A stretch of DNA of 64,000 nucleotides from positions 62,001-126,000 of the forward strand of contig NZ_JAIEUL010000005.1 of assembly GCF_019599185.1 (NCBI RefSeq). Reading direction: 5' to 3'. A model generated the notes under the pieces. It saw only the letters and a program-made list of their open reading frames with translations, had not been told where the DNA came from and ran no database searches. Shown piece by piece: positions 29,379-38,897 of this stretch (position 1 is its first letter; every line of letters starts with the position of its first letter). Source of the stretch: Cryobacterium inferilacus. Lineage in GTDB: Bacteria; Actinomycetota; Actinomycetes; Actinomycetales; Microbacteriaceae. A program made the position numbers and the translations under genes.

Positions 29379-30620
29379 CTAGTCGGTGCGCGGGTCGTAG
29401 CCGGCCGCGCGCAGGATCTCCACGACGTGCTGGCGGTGCTCAGGACCGCGGGTCTCCACGCTGATATCGAGTTCGACCTCGCTGATCTGCAGGCCGACGC
29501 CGTGTCGGGTGTGCAACACCTCCATGACGTTCGCGGCCGCCTCGGCCAGAAGCTCGGAGATCCGGGCCAGCTGGCCCGGGCGGTCGGGCAGCATGATGCG
29601 CAGGTTCAGGTACCGGCCGGAGGCGCTCAAGCCGTGGCTGATCACGCGCTGCATGAGCATCGGGTCGATGTTGCCGCCGGAGAGCATGGCCACGGTGTTG
29701 CCGGTCGGGCGGATCTTGCCGGCCAGGATGGCCGCCACCGAGACCGCACCGGCGGGCTCGACGACCAGCTTCGCCCGCTCCAGCAGCACCAGCAGGGCCC
29801 TGGCCATGTCGTCCTCGGTGACCGTGACGATCTCGTCGACGGCGTCACGGATGATCGCGAAGTTGAGCAGCCCCGGTTTGGCCACGGCGATGCCGTCGGC
29901 CATGGTGGGGGTGATGTCGATGGCGAGGGCTTCCCCGGCCAGGAGCGAGGGCGGGTAGGCCGCCGCGTTCTCCGACTGAACGCCGATGACGCGGATCTCG
30001 CGGCCGTGTCTGGCGGCGTACTGCTTGAGCACACTGGCCATGCCGGCGGTGAGGCCGCCGCCGCCGATGGGCACGATCACGGTGTCGAGATCCGGCACCT
30101 GGTCGAGGATCTCCAGCCCGAGGGTGCCGGCGCCGGCGACGACATCCGGGTGGTCGAACGGCGGGATCAGGATGGCGCCGGTCTCTCGGGCGTACTCCGC
30201 CGCGGCCAGCAATGGTTCGGCCACGGTGTGGCCGCGCAGGATCACCTGGGCGCCGTAGTCGCGGGTGGCCTGCAGCTTGGGCAGGGCCACGCCCACGGGC
30301 ATGAAGATCGTGGCCTGGATGCCCAGTTCGCGGGCGGCGAAGGCGACCCCCTGGGCGTGGTTGCCGGCCGACGCGGCCACGACACCGCGCGCCTTCTCCT
30401 CGTCGGTGAGCTTGGAGAGCCGGTTGTACGCCCCGCGGATCTTGTACGACCCGGTGCGCTGGAGGTTCTCGCACTTGAGGAACACCGGGGCGCCCAGGAT
30501 GGTGGACAGGTAGCGGGAGCTCTCCATCGGGGTGAGATCGGCCACCCGCGCGACAACGGCGCGGGCCGCTTCGAAGTCGGCCAGGGTGGGGCCGGCGAGG
30601 ACTGTGGGGGTGTCGGTCAT
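29379..30620 (-). CDS. ilvA: Threonine ammonia-lyase with C-terminal ACT domain
   Basis: A 413-residue PLP enzyme converting threonine to 2-oxobutanoate (isoleucine synthesis or threonine breakdown). The PLP lysine is in RTGSYKIRGAYNR, the glycine loop in PIGGGGLTAG and the serine-type cofactor site in AMLSGGNID. A single ACT domain (LRIMLPDRPGQLARISELLAEAAANV) at the end suggests allosteric control. ATG 30620 overlaps the stop of the upstream permease gene; longer frames upstream are shadow reading. Confidence 0.93.
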   Translation of the reverse strand: MTDTPTVLAGPTLADFEAARAVVARVADLTPMESSRYLSTILGAPVFLKCENLQRTGSYKIRGAYNRLSKLTDEEKARGVVAASAGNHAQGVAFAARELGIQATIFMPVGVALPKLQATRDYGAQVILRGHTVAEPLLAAAEYARETGAILIPPFDHPDVVAGAGTLGLEILDQVPDLDTVIVPIGGGGLTAGMASVLKQYAARHGREIRVIGVQSENAAAYPPSLLAGEALAIDITPTMADGIAVAKPGLLNFAIIRDAVDEIVTVTEDDMARALLVLLERAKLVVEPAGAVSVAAILAGKIRPTGNTVAMLSGGNIDPMLMQRVISHGLSASGRYLNLRIMLPDRPGQLARISELLAEAAANVMEVLHTRHGVGLQISEVELDISVETRGPEHRQHVVEILRAAGYDPRTD

Positions 30621-31906
30621 GAACGGGTCTCTCGTGCTGGAGTGGCAATGGTGGCGTCGAGGGGGCGCGGCTGCCGAAAACCTGGTCGCTGGGGAACGAT
30701 TTGCCACAGCACCGATCCGACCGGGGTGGCCAGTGGGGGTACATCGGAGCGCCAGACGCCGCTGTGGATGTAGCTGATCATAACGTTCAGGACTGCGGCG
30801 ACGGGCACGGCGAACAACGCCCCGGGGATACCGGCGAGGATCACTCCCGCGGCGACGACGAGAACGACGCCGAGCGGGTGCACCTTCACGGCCGTGCCCA
30901 TGATCAGCGGCTGCAGCACGTGGCCCTCGATCTGCTGTACCAGCAGCACCACCCCCAGCATCAGAAGGGCCACGAACCAGTCGTTGAAGATCAGCGCGAT
31001 CACCACGGCCACCGCGCCCGTCGCCACGGCGCCGACGATGGGGATGAAAGAGCCGAGGAAGACCAGGATGCCGATCGGCACGGCCATCGGAACGCCGAGG
31101 ATCGCTGCACCCGCGCCGATGCCGATGGCGTCGATCGACGCGACCAGGATCTGCACCTTGGCGAAGTTGCCCAGGGTCGTCCAACCGGCGATGCCCGCGC
31201 CGTCGACGGCGGGTCGGGCCCGCCGGGGGAAGAGCCGGACGATCCACTTCCAGATGCTCTTGCCGTCGATGAGGATGAACAGCAGGCTGAACAGCGCCAG
31301 CAGCAGCCCGGTGAGCAGATGGCCCAGGGACGAACCGACCGAGAGCGCACCGGTGATGAAGACCTCACTGTCGGTCTGGATGGCGTCGACCGCGTCGCTG
31401 AGGAAGGTGCTGATCTCGGATTCGGTGAGCTGCAGCGGCGACGCGGCCAGGGCGCTCTTGAGGCTCTCGTAGGACGCGGTGAACCTCTCGCTCAGCCCCG
31501 CTGACCCCGCGGCGATCTGGGTGACGGCCAGCGTGACCAGCCCGGCGATCACCGTGAGGGTGCCCACCAGCGCCACCGCCACGGCGAGGCCCTTGGGCCA
31601 CCGGTGCCGGGTGAGCACCCCCACCAACGGCACGAGCAGCGCGGAGACCAGCACCGCAACGAGCAGCGGGATGACGATGAACCGCAGCTGCACGATGAGG
31701 AACAGCACCACAGCGATGGCGGCGGCGATGACGATCAGGCGCCACGACCAGGCGGCGGCCAGGCGGAGCCCGGACGGGATGTTCTCGTCGACCCCGTTCG
31801 GCGCCGGCGGCGGAACAACCGTCGCTGTCGTGCCGCCGGGCAGCGGCGCAGGCTCGACGCGTTTCCGTTTACCGAACCAGCCGGATCGTCCCGTTCCTCT
31901 GCTCAC
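30617..31906 (-). CDS. AI-2E family transporter (UPF0118/PerM type)
   Basis: A 429-residue membrane protein. A Pro-rich cytoplasmic N-terminus precedes about eight helices in the PerM pattern: paired N-terminal helices, a central soluble stretch (SAGLSERFTASYESLKSAL), then VPIGILVFLGSFIPIVGAVATGA and LGVVLLVQQIEGHVLQPLIMG, the most conserved family segment. Relatives export quorum signals or act as Na/H antiporters; substrate here is unknown. Coupled to ilvA by a 4-nt overlap. Confidence 0.88.
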   Translation of the reverse strand: MSRGTGRSGWFGKRKRVEPAPLPGGTTATVVPPPAPNGVDENIPSGLRLAAAWSWRLIVIAAAIAVVLFLIVQLRFIVIPLLVAVLVSALLVPLVGVLTRHRWPKGLAVAVALVGTLTVIAGLVTLAVTQIAAGSAGLSERFTASYESLKSALAASPLQLTESEISTFLSDAVDAIQTDSEVFITGALSVGSSLGHLLTGLLLALFSLLFILIDGKSIWKWIVRLFPRRARPAVDGAGIAGWTTLGNFAKVQILVASIDAIGIGAGAAILGVPMAVPIGILVFLGSFIPIVGAVATGAVAVVIALIFNDWFVALLMLGVVLLVQQIEGHVLQPLIMGTAVKVHPLGVVLVVAAGVILAGIPGALFAVPVAAVLNVMISYIHSGVWRSDVPPLATPVGSVLWQIVPQRPGFRQPRPLDATIATPARETRS

Positions 31907-31915
31907 CGAACCAGT

Positions 31916-33028
31916 CTAGGACGGCGTGACGCGCAGATCCTGGACCGGCACGGGGGCTCCCCCGAAGCGCACCCCCACCCGGTCCCCTACCACCGGTCGT
32001 TGGCGCACATCGTGTTGCACCACCACGGTCTCACCGCGCTCCAGCAGCACGCTCGTGCGCCGCAGCGACCCGAGAAAGCTGGAGAGCAGCACGGTGCCGG
32101 CCAGGACCCCGGACTCGCCCGTCCCCCGGCTGTCGCCCGCCGGTTCCAAGGCCAGATCCTCCGGTCGCACGAACACCCGCACCGGGCCGTCGGCCTGGGA
32201 CGGGTCGAGCAACGGCAGGGTCATGCCGCAGACCTCGGCGAAGCCGTGCCGCACCTCGCCCTGCAGCCGGTTGGACAGGCCGACGAAGTCGGCGATGAAG
32301 GGTGTCGCCGGGCGGGTGTACAGCTCCTCCGGGGTGCCCACCTGCTCGATCCGGCCGTCCCGCATCACCGCGACCCGGTCGGCGACGGCCAGGGCCTCGT
32401 CCTGGTCGTGGGTCACGAACAGGGTGGTGATGCCCAGTTCCGTCTGGATCCGCCGGATCTGTTCGCGCAGTGCCACCCGCACCTTCGCGTCCAGGGCCGA
32501 GAGCGGCTCGTCCAGCAGCAGCACCCTGGGCTCGGTCACCAGCGCCCGCGCCAGCGCCACCCGCTGCTGCTGACCGCCAGAGAGCTGGTGGGCGAACCGG
32601 TCGTAGTGCGCGTCCAGACCCACGAGGGCCAACGCCGCCGTGGCCCGGCTGCGCCGTTCGGCGGCCGACACCCGGCGCATCCGCAACCCGAACTCGACGT
32701 TCTGCCCGGCGCTGAGATGCGGGAACAGCGAGTAGGACTGGAACACCATGCCCATGTCGCGCCGACTGGTCGGCAGCCCGGAGACGTCGTCACCGTTGAT
32801 CAGGATGCGACCGTCGTCGGTGTCCTCGAGGCCGGCGAGCACGCGAAGCGCCGTGGTCTTGCCGCTGCCGCTGGGGCCGAGCAGGGCGACGAGCTCGCCC
32901 GCGGCCAGGGTGAGGTCGAAGTCGGTCAACGCCAGGTGGCTGCCGAAGCGTTTGACCACGCCGGCGAATTCGACGACGGTGCCCGTGCGGGTTCCGGTCT
33001 GCGGCGTGGCCGTGGCTGTCTGGCTCAT
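31916..33028 (-). CDS. ABC importer ATP-binding protein (PotA/FbpC type)
   Basis: A 370-residue ATPase with Walker A GPSGSGKTTA, signature LSGGQQQRVALARA, Walker B LLLDEPLSALD and the switch His in FVTHDQDEA, plus a C-terminal TOBE region (VRPEDLALEP onward) used in small-molecule or anion importers. It is the last gene of the operon SBP-permease-permease-ATPase; start ATG overlaps the permease stop. Powers uptake of the substrate bound by the lipoprotein encoded upstream. Confidence 0.92.
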   Translation of the reverse strand: MSQTATATPQTGTRTGTVVEFAGVVKRFGSHLALTDFDLTLAAGELVALLGPSGSGKTTALRVLAGLEDTDDGRILINGDDVSGLPTSRRDMGMVFQSYSLFPHLSAGQNVEFGLRMRRVSAAERRSRATAALALVGLDAHYDRFAHQLSGGQQQRVALARALVTEPRVLLLDEPLSALDAKVRVALREQIRRIQTELGITTLFVTHDQDEALAVADRVAVMRDGRIEQVGTPEELYTRPATPFIADFVGLSNRLQGEVRHGFAEVCGMTLPLLDPSQADGPVRVFVRPEDLALEPAGDSRGTGESGVLAGTVLLSSFLGSLRRTSVLLERGETVVVQHDVRQRPVVGDRVGVRFGGAPVPVQDLRVTPS

Positions 33029-33873
33029 GAGGGGGCTCCGGTCGAGGTCGGCTGGCTGACGGATGGTGTGCGGGTGCCGGCTTTTCGGCCCGGCCGGGCC
33101 GCGCCGAGCCGGCCGATCCCGAGCAGCAGCAGGAAGGCCGTGAACAGGGCGATCAGCGACAGGATCACCGCGACGTACGGGTCGTTCTTGCCGACCACCA
33201 CCAGGGCGGTCTGCAGGTTGGTGCGGCCGAGCAGCGAGGCGATGGTGAACTCGCCCAGCACCACGGCCACGGCGATGAACGAGCCGGCGAGGATGCCGCG
33301 GCGCAGGTTGGGCACGAGGACCCGCAGCAGCACGCTGCCCCAGCCGGCGCCGAGGGTACGGGCCGCTTCGCTCAGGGTGCGCACGTCCACACCGTCGAGG
33401 TTGGACTGGATGGCCCGGTAAGCGAACGGCAGCACGGTGATGCCGTAGGCCAGGGCCAGCGACCAGACTCCGCTGCCCGCGAGTCGGGCCACGACGGAGA
33501 ACACCGGCGCCAGACCGACCACGAGCACGATCGCGGGAATCGAGATCGGCAGGATGCAGATGATCTCGAGCACCCGGCGCAGCCGGGGGAACCGGAGGTG
33601 CACAAGCAGCATGGTCGGCACCAGCAGCACCAGAACGATCGCCACCGTACCCACCGCCAGGCCCACCGAATTTCCCAGGGCCACGAGCACGAGGCGGTAC
33701 TCCCCGGTGAGGCCACCCTGGAACAGCGCGGTCCAGCGGGCCAGGTCGTAACCGCCGGCGAGACCCCGGCGCAGGGTGAACTCGATCATCGCCAGGATCG
33801 GCACCGCGAAGACCAGGCCGACGAGGCCGAGGATCAGGACGCGCGCGGTGCGGCCGGGCCCGGTGGCGGTCAT
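33025..33873 (-). CDS. ABC importer permease, second subunit
   Basis: A 282-residue inner-membrane protein with six helices and the EAA coupling loop SEAARTLGAGWGSVLLRVLVPNLRRGILAG. I start it at ATG 33873, which overlaps the upstream permease stop (ATGA) and has GAGG 8 nt upstream; GTG 33882 is the alternative. It pairs with the first permease to form the pore. Confidence 0.9.
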   Translation of the reverse strand: MTATGPGRTARVLILGLVGLVFAVPILAMIEFTLRRGLAGGYDLARWTALFQGGLTGEYRLVLVALGNSVGLAVGTVAIVLVLLVPTMLLVHLRFPRLRRVLEIICILPISIPAIVLVVGLAPVFSVVARLAGSGVWSLALAYGITVLPFAYRAIQSNLDGVDVRTLSEAARTLGAGWGSVLLRVLVPNLRRGILAGSFIAVAVVLGEFTIASLLGRTNLQTALVVVGKNDPYVAVILSLIALFTAFLLLLGIGRLGAARPGRKAGTRTPSVSQPTSTGAPS

Positions 33874-34730
33874 CGCTGCCACCTCGCGGCCCTGGACTGC
33901 AGGGCCGAGTAGCCGATCATCACGACGGTCATCACCAGGATCATGCCCAGCGCCAGGGCCCCGGCGAGGTTTTCCCGACCGAGCATGGTCTCGCTGGTCA
34001 GCGCCGACCGGATCTGCAACGGCACGATCTGGGCCCCCTGGCTGATCAGTGTGGCGGCGGTCGCGTACGACGAGAACGCGTTGGCGAACAGCAGCAACAG
34101 GCTGCCGAGGAACGAGGGGGCCAGGATCGGCACCGCGATTCGCAGCCAGTAGCTGCGGGTGCTTCCGCCGAGGGTGGCGTTGGCCTCGGCCCAGGTGGCC
34201 TTGAGCGACGCCAGCGCTGGCATGAACGTGATCACCATAAGCGGCACCTGAAAGTAGATGTACGGCAGCACCAGGCCGGGCAGCTCGTAAAGCCAGACCC
34301 CGCCGGCGAAGATGTCGATGCCCAGGCTGTTGCGCAGGAACAGGGTGACCATGCCCTGGATGCCGATGGTCGCGGTGAACGCGAACGCCAACATGGCACC
34401 ACCGAACTGGGCGATCACGCTGCTGATCGAGTCGACCGTGGAGCGCAGGGCGCCGTCCGGCCGGGCACCGAGCAGGGCGTAACAGAGCAGGGCGCCCACC
34501 ACGGCGCCCACGATCGCGGTCAGCGCTGACAACCAGATCGAACTGCCGAACGCCGACAGCACCACCGGGTCGCCGAGAGCGGCGACGGTGTCGAGGGTGA
34601 AGCCGCCGTCGGTGCCGAGAAATCCGGTGCCGACGGCGATCAGGGTCGGCAGCGCCAGGAAGAGCAGCACGTACACCGCGAACGGCAGCAGCCCGAAGGC
34701 TGCTGCCGGTACACGGTACCTACTGGACAG
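33870..34730 (-). CDS. ABC importer permease, first subunit (start uncertain)
   Basis: A six-helix permease with coupling loop ATWAEANATLGGSTRSYWLRIAVPILAPSFLGS. The frame has no ATG, GTG or TTG between the end of the binding-protein gene and the first helix: the reading goes RLSSRYRVPAAAFGLLPFAVYVLL. I mark CTG at 34730, inside the last codons of the preceding gene (286 residues). GTG 34676 would cut into the first helix (268 residues). A non-standard start, or a sequence error, is likely. Function as an import pore partner is secure; the start is not. Confidence 0.8.
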   Translation of the reverse strand: MSSRYRVPAAAFGLLPFAVYVLLFLALPTLIAVGTGFLGTDGGFTLDTVAALGDPVVLSAFGSSIWLSALTAIVGAVVGALLCYALLGARPDGALRSTVDSISSVIAQFGGAMLAFAFTATIGIQGMVTLFLRNSLGIDIFAGGVWLYELPGLVLPYIYFQVPLMVITFMPALASLKATWAEANATLGGSTRSYWLRIAVPILAPSFLGSLLLLFANAFSSYATAATLISQGAQIVPLQIRSALTSETMLGRENLAGALALGMILVMTVVMIGYSALQSRAARWQR

Positions 34731-35859
34731 CCGCTGCCCACTTCTCGCCGAGCAGCGTGGCTGCGGCTTCGCTCTGGTCGGCCGTGGGCACCACGGTGGT
34801 CTCCGGGGTCTCCGGCAGGGCCTCGAACAGGTCGGTGTCGATGGTTCCGGCTTCGGCCAACGCGTCGGCACGGGCCGGGCGGGCGCCGCCCTCGAGCCAC
34901 AGGTTCTGCGCCTCGTCGCTGTAGAGGAATTCCTGCCACAGGCGCGCGGCGGCCGGGTTCGGCGCATCCACGTTGATCGCCTGGTTGTAATAGCCGGCGT
35001 AGCCGGTGCCGGGGAAGACCACGACCTCCCAGTTGCGCTCGCCCTCCAGCTGGGTGCCGTAACCCACGTTGAGGTAGTCCCAGTCGAAGACCACGGGGGT
35101 CTCACCGGACGCGATGGTGGCGGGGGTGGGGTCGAGCTTGACGAAGTTGCCCGCGGCGTTGAGGTCGGCGAAGAAGTCGATGCCCGCCTGGAAGTCGTCG
35201 ACGGAGCCGTCGTTCTGCACGGCGGCCATGCCGACGGCGGCGAACGCGGCGCCGGCCTGGGTCGGGTCACCGTTGATGGCGACCTTGCCCCGGTATTCGG
35301 CGCCGAGCAGGTCGTCGAGGGATTCCGGCGCTGGGACCGCGTCGGGGTCGTACCCCACGGCCATGTATCCGCCGTAATCGCCCACGTACAGGCCGCTTTC
35401 CTCCTTGAGCGCATCCGGGATGTCTGACCAGGTGGCGACCTGGTACGGGGCGAACTGGTCGGTGTTCTCGAGGGCAACGGCCAGGCCGAGGTCGAAGACG
35501 TCCGGGGCGGTGTCCTGACCCTCGAGGTTCTGGGCGGCCTGGATCTCCTCGGCGCTGGAGCCGTCAGGGGCGGCCTCTGTGATGGTGATCTCGGGGTACT
35601 TCTCGGCGAAGAGGTCGAGCACGGCACCGTAATTGGCCCAGTCCCTCGGGAGCGCGATGACGTTCAGGGCGCCCTCCTCGATGGCCGCGGCCTCGAGGTC
35701 GGCCAGCTCGCCGAAGGCGGACAGGCTGGTGGCGGTGGCCGCGTCGACGCTCCCGTCGGCGCCGGCGGCGTCGGCGGCGCCGCTCGCGCATCCGGTGAGG
35801 GTCAGCGCGACGATGGCCGTCGCTGCGAGGGAAGCGGACAGGGTTCGGGTGGTGAGCAC
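34720..35859 (-). CDS. ABC importer substrate-binding lipoprotein
   Basis: The 379-residue protein begins with GTG behind GGAGG and has a lipoprotein signal with lipobox LTGCA at Cys24. The body is a type II periplasmic-binding fold (LNVIALPRDWANYGAVLDLFAEKYPEI; VFDWDYLNVGYG; YAGYYNQAINVDAPNPAAARLW) like iron(III), spermidine/putrescine, thiamine or phosphonate binders. I cannot tell which: no riboswitch (for example TPP) is visible in 35860-35997 and no metabolic gene sits in the operon. Attached to the outer membrane face, it delivers ligand to the two permeases. Confidence 0.85.
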   Translation of the reverse strand: MLTTRTLSASLAATAIVALTLTGCASGAADAAGADGSVDAATATSLSAFGELADLEAAAIEEGALNVIALPRDWANYGAVLDLFAEKYPEITITEAAPDGSSAEEIQAAQNLEGQDTAPDVFDLGLAVALENTDQFAPYQVATWSDIPDALKEESGLYVGDYGGYMAVGYDPDAVPAPESLDDLLGAEYRGKVAINGDPTQAGAAFAAVGMAAVQNDGSVDDFQAGIDFFADLNAAGNFVKLDPTPATIASGETPVVFDWDYLNVGYGTQLEGERNWEVVVFPGTGYAGYYNQAINVDAPNPAAARLWQEFLYSDEAQNLWLEGGARPARADALAEAGTIDTDLFEALPETPETTVVPTADQSEAAATLLGEKWAAAVQ

Positions 35860-35997
35860 AGGGTCCTCCGTGTGAGAAAGTTCGACCGCCGGGTTGCCGG
35901 TCGCTGCGAGACTAGAAGCGGTGGGTGGCGCCGGTCTGCCCGAGCCCTGAACGGCGTGTGAACGGTCAGTGTCGGCCGCCGCCGGTAGGGTCGAGGC

Positions 35998-37218
35998 GTG
36001 GTCCAGACCCTCTCCCCCGCCCTCGCCCGCCGTGTCGCCCTGGCCGCGCAGGGCTTCGGCCGGCCGGCCCCGTCTGCCGGGCACACCGCCGCTGTCGGCA
36101 TCCGCCAGCTCACGGCCCTGGTCGAGCGCCTGGCGTTGCTGCAGATCGACTCGGTGAACGTCTTCGAGCGCAGCCACTACCTGCCAGCGTTCAGCAGGCT
36201 CGGCCCGTACGACAAGGCCCAGCTCGACCGGTTGAGCAGCGGCAAGACCCCGCGGCTCACCGAGTACTGGGTGCACGAGGCGTCGCTGATCCCGGTGGAT
36301 GACTGGCCGCTGTTTCGCTGGCGGATGCAGGCCTACCGGGACAAGGCCGGCCGCGACGACGCGCACTGGTCACAGGCGAACGCGCCCATGCTGGCCTGGC
36401 TGCTGGCCGAGTTGGCCGAGAACGGGCCGATGCGGGCCAGTGAGATCGAGCACGACGCCAACCGGCGCAGTGGACCCTGGTGGGGCTGGTCGGACGTGAA
36501 GATCGGCCTGGAAACCCTGTTCCGGTGGGGGGATGTGGTCAGCGGCGGTCGGCACCGGTTCGAGCGGGTCTACGCGCTGCCGGAGCAGGTCTTCTCCACC
36601 GAGCTGCTCGACCGGGAGATCCCGGCCGCGGAGGCCCACCGCACGCTGATCGGCCAGGCGGCCCGCGCACACGGGATCGGCACCGTGACGGACCTCGCCG
36701 ACTACTTCCGGTTGCGCACTGAACCGGCCCGCGCGGCGATCGCCGACCTCGTGGATTCCGGGGAGCTGATCCCGGTGCGGGTGCCCGGCTGGGGCCGCGG
36801 CGGTGCGGCCGGCGACGCCTGGCTGCACCGGGATGCCCGGCTGCCGCGCCGCATCGACGCCGCGGCCGTGCTCAGCCCGTTCGACCCCGTGGTGTGGGAA
36901 CGTGCGCGGGCGTTGCGCCTGTTCGACTTCCACTACCGCATCGAGATCTACACGCCGCAGGAGAAACGTCAGTTCGGCTACTACGTGCTGCCGGTGCTGT
37001 TGGGCGACACCATCGTGGGCCGGGTGGACCTCAAGAACGACCGTCAGGCTGGGGTGCTGCGGGTGCAGGCCAGCTGGGCCGAGCCCACGGCGCCGGCCGA
37101 CACGGCCGCCCGTCTGGCCGAGGTCCTGCGCAGCACGGCCGCGTGGCAGGGTCTGTCCGCCATCGAGGTGGTGCCCCGCGGCACGCTCGCCGCCGGCCTG
37201 GCCGCGGAGCTGGCCTAG
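35998..37218 (+). CDS. AlkX/YcaQ-like winged-helix DNA glycosylase family protein
   Basis: A 406-residue protein of the HTH_42 family. The QID tripeptide in LLQIDSVNVFERSHY matches the QxD motif that AlkX/YcaQ and AZL use to open DNA crosslinks and N7-alkyl lesions; WVHEASLIPVDDWPLFRWRM and SPFDPVVWERARALRLFDFHYRIE are other family blocks. GTG 35998 is the start. It stands alone, divergent from the ABC operon and convergent to the M48 protease; substrate range is inferred only from family. Confidence 0.85.
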   Translation: MVQTLSPALARRVALAAQGFGRPAPSAGHTAAVGIRQLTALVERLALLQIDSVNVFERSHYLPAFSRLGPYDKAQLDRLSSGKTPRLTEYWVHEASLIPVDDWPLFRWRMQAYRDKAGRDDAHWSQANAPMLAWLLAELAENGPMRASEIEHDANRRSGPWWGWSDVKIGLETLFRWGDVVSGGRHRFERVYALPEQVFSTELLDREIPAAEAHRTLIGQAARAHGIGTVTDLADYFRLRTEPARAAIADLVDSGELIPVRVPGWGRGGAAGDAWLHRDARLPRRIDAAAVLSPFDPVVWERARALRLFDFHYRIEIYTPQEKRQFGYYVLPVLLGDTIVGRVDLKNDRQAGVLRVQASWAEPTAPADTAARLAEVLRSTAAWQGLSAIEVVPRGTLAAGLAAELA

Positions 37219-37230
37219 TTTCCGCCTCGC

Positions 37231-37296
37231 AACTGTTGCCCGTGCGGACAATTGCGCCCGGCGCACCGGGCGCAATTGTCCGCTGTGGGAACAGTT
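37231..37296. repeat. 66-nt palindromic repeat, copy A
   Basis: Two 31-nt arms (37231-37261 and 37266-37296) pair with four mismatches around a 4-nt loop. The inner part GGACAATTGCGCCCGG is perfect. It lies between convergent genes. A related copy is at 52615-52680. Confidence 0.85.
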
Positions 37297-37302
37297 AGTC
37301 GG

Positions 37303-38187
37303 TTAGAACTTGCTGCCCATCGCGTGCAGTCGTTCGATCCGCTCGGTCAGCGGCGGATGGGTGGCGAAGAGCTTGTCCATCACGCCGGGCTTGAGCGGGT
37401 CGGCGATCCAGAGGTGCGCCATCGAGGTGTTCTGCTTCCGCATCGGGCGGCCGTACTCGCCGAGCTTGGCCAGCGCGCTGGCGAGGGCATCCGGCTGCCG
37501 GGTGGTGAGCGCGCCGGTGGCATCCGCCAGGTATTCACGCTGACGCGACACGGCCAGCTGCACGACCGATGCGATCAGCGGGGCCACGATCATGGCGACC
37601 AGGCCGAAGACCAGCACGAGCGGGTTGCCGTTGTTGTTGTTGCCGCGACCGAAGAAGGCCATCCGCAGGAAGATGTCGGAGATGAAGCCGACGGCCACGA
37701 CCAGGCCGAACACGATCATCGACACCCGGATGTCGTAGTTGCGCACATGGCCGATCTCGTGGGCCATCACGCCCTCCAGCTCGGCGTCGTCCATGATGTC
37801 GAGCAGGCCGGTTGTGGCGGCCACGATGGCATGCTGGGGGTCGCGGCCGGTGGCGAAGGCGTTGGGCGCGGGGTCGTTGATGATGTACACCTCCGGCATG
37901 GGCGTGCCGGTGGTGATCGAGAGGTTCTCGACGATGCGCCAGAGCCGCGGGTGATCGGTGACGCTGTTCACCCGGATGCCGCCGCTCATGGCGATCGACT
38001 GCCGCCCGGCCGCGAAGTACTGGATCAGGGCGTATCCGCCGGCGATGACCAGGGTGAGGAGGAGCACCCAGGGACCCTGCACCCCGTAGGCGAGACCGGC
38101 GAGCCAGCCCAGCCCGCTGATGATCGCCAGGAAGAGCACGATGATGACGATGGTGTTGCGCTTGTTCCGCGCGATCGCGCTATACAT
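37303..38187 (-). CDS. M48 family membrane metalloprotease (HtpX-like)
   Basis: A 294-residue membrane protein: two N-terminal helices, the zinc motif HEIGH at residues 143-147, two further helices around residues 160-215 flanking a GNNNNGN loop, and the third ligand region QREYLADATGA. HtpX-type proteases degrade misfolded membrane proteins. The lemA gene lies just upstream on the same strand, an arrangement found widely; the two proteins probably work together. The first codon used is ATG 38187. Confidence 0.92.
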   Translation of the reverse strand: MYSAIARNKRNTIVIIVLFLAIISGLGWLAGLAYGVQGPWVLLLTLVIAGGYALIQYFAAGRQSIAMSGGIRVNSVTDHPRLWRIVENLSITTGTPMPEVYIINDPAPNAFATGRDPQHAIVAATTGLLDIMDDAELEGVMAHEIGHVRNYDIRVSMIVFGLVVAVGFISDIFLRMAFFGRGNNNNGNPLVLVFGLVAMIVAPLIASVVQLAVSRQREYLADATGALTTRQPDALASALAKLGEYGRPMRKQNTSMAHLWIADPLKPGVMDKLFATHPPLTERIERLHAMGSKF

Positions 38188-38202
38188 GGCTGCTCTGAGC
38201 GA

Positions 38203-38769
38203 CTAGAACTGCACGCGGGGCGGCTCGGCGATGGCCGCGGAGTCGGTGACCTCGAAGAATTCACGCTGGCTGAACCCCAGCTGCTTCGCGAAGGTGTGGT
38301 TCGGGAAGGTCTGCATCTTGGTGTTCAGTTCGCGCACACCGCCGTTGTAGAACCGGCGTGAGGCCTGGATCTTGTCTTCGGTGTCGACCAGTTCGCCCTG
38401 CAACTGCAGGTAGTTCTGGCTGGCCTGCAGCTGCGGGTAGGCCTCGGCGACGGCGAAGATGCTCTTCAGGGCGGTCTGCATGTGGTTCTCGGCCGCTGCG
38501 GCGTCGACCGGGCCCTGAGCGGAGAGCGTCTCGGCACGGGCCTTGGTGACGTTCTCGAAGACCGACTTCTCGTGGGCCGCGTAGCCCTTGACGGCCTCGA
38601 TCAGGTTGGGGATCAGGTCGGCACGACGCTTGAGCTGCACCGTGATGTCGCTCCACGCTTCATCCACCCGCACCTTGAGCGTGACGAGGGAGTTGTAGGT
38701 GGCCCACAGATAGATACCCGCGATCGCCACGAGTACTCCGACGATGAGGACCGGGATGAGCCATTCCAT
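38203..38769 (-). CDS. lemA: LemA family protein
   Basis: A 188-residue protein: a single N-terminal helix (IPVLIVGVLVAIAGIYLWATY) followed by a helical bundle with the LemA signature (VRVDEAWSDITVQLKRRADLIPNLIEAVKGYAAHE; RFYNGGVRELNTKMQTFPN). ATG 38769 follows GGAGAC. Only 15 nt separate it from the protease gene. Precise function of LemA proteins is not known. Confidence 0.94.
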   Translation of the reverse strand: MEWLIPVLIVGVLVAIAGIYLWATYNSLVTLKVRVDEAWSDITVQLKRRADLIPNLIEAVKGYAAHEKSVFENVTKARAETLSAQGPVDAAAAENHMQTALKSIFAVAEAYPQLQASQNYLQLQGELVDTEDKIQASRRFYNGGVRELNTKMQTFPNHTFAKQLGFSQREFFEVTDSAAIAEPPRVQF

Positions 38770-38897
38770 GGCAGCGTCTCCTTGCGATTGCGTGCGAACG
38801 TGTGCGGTGCAGCCATCATAACGAAGCCCGCTGAGGCTCCCATGTGCTTCCCACCACACTCCAAGGTCCGCGAGGCGGCACTGGAGCGTTGGCGGGG

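Noticed and set aside
29427-30773. 448-codon open frame opposite ilvA
   Set aside because: Antisense shadow; no motif, and the opposite strand holds a complete PLP enzyme with ACT domain.
35860-35997. TPP or other riboswitch before the ABC importer
   Set aside because: No CUGAGA-type or other known aptamer core could be found; only a simple GACCGG hairpin.
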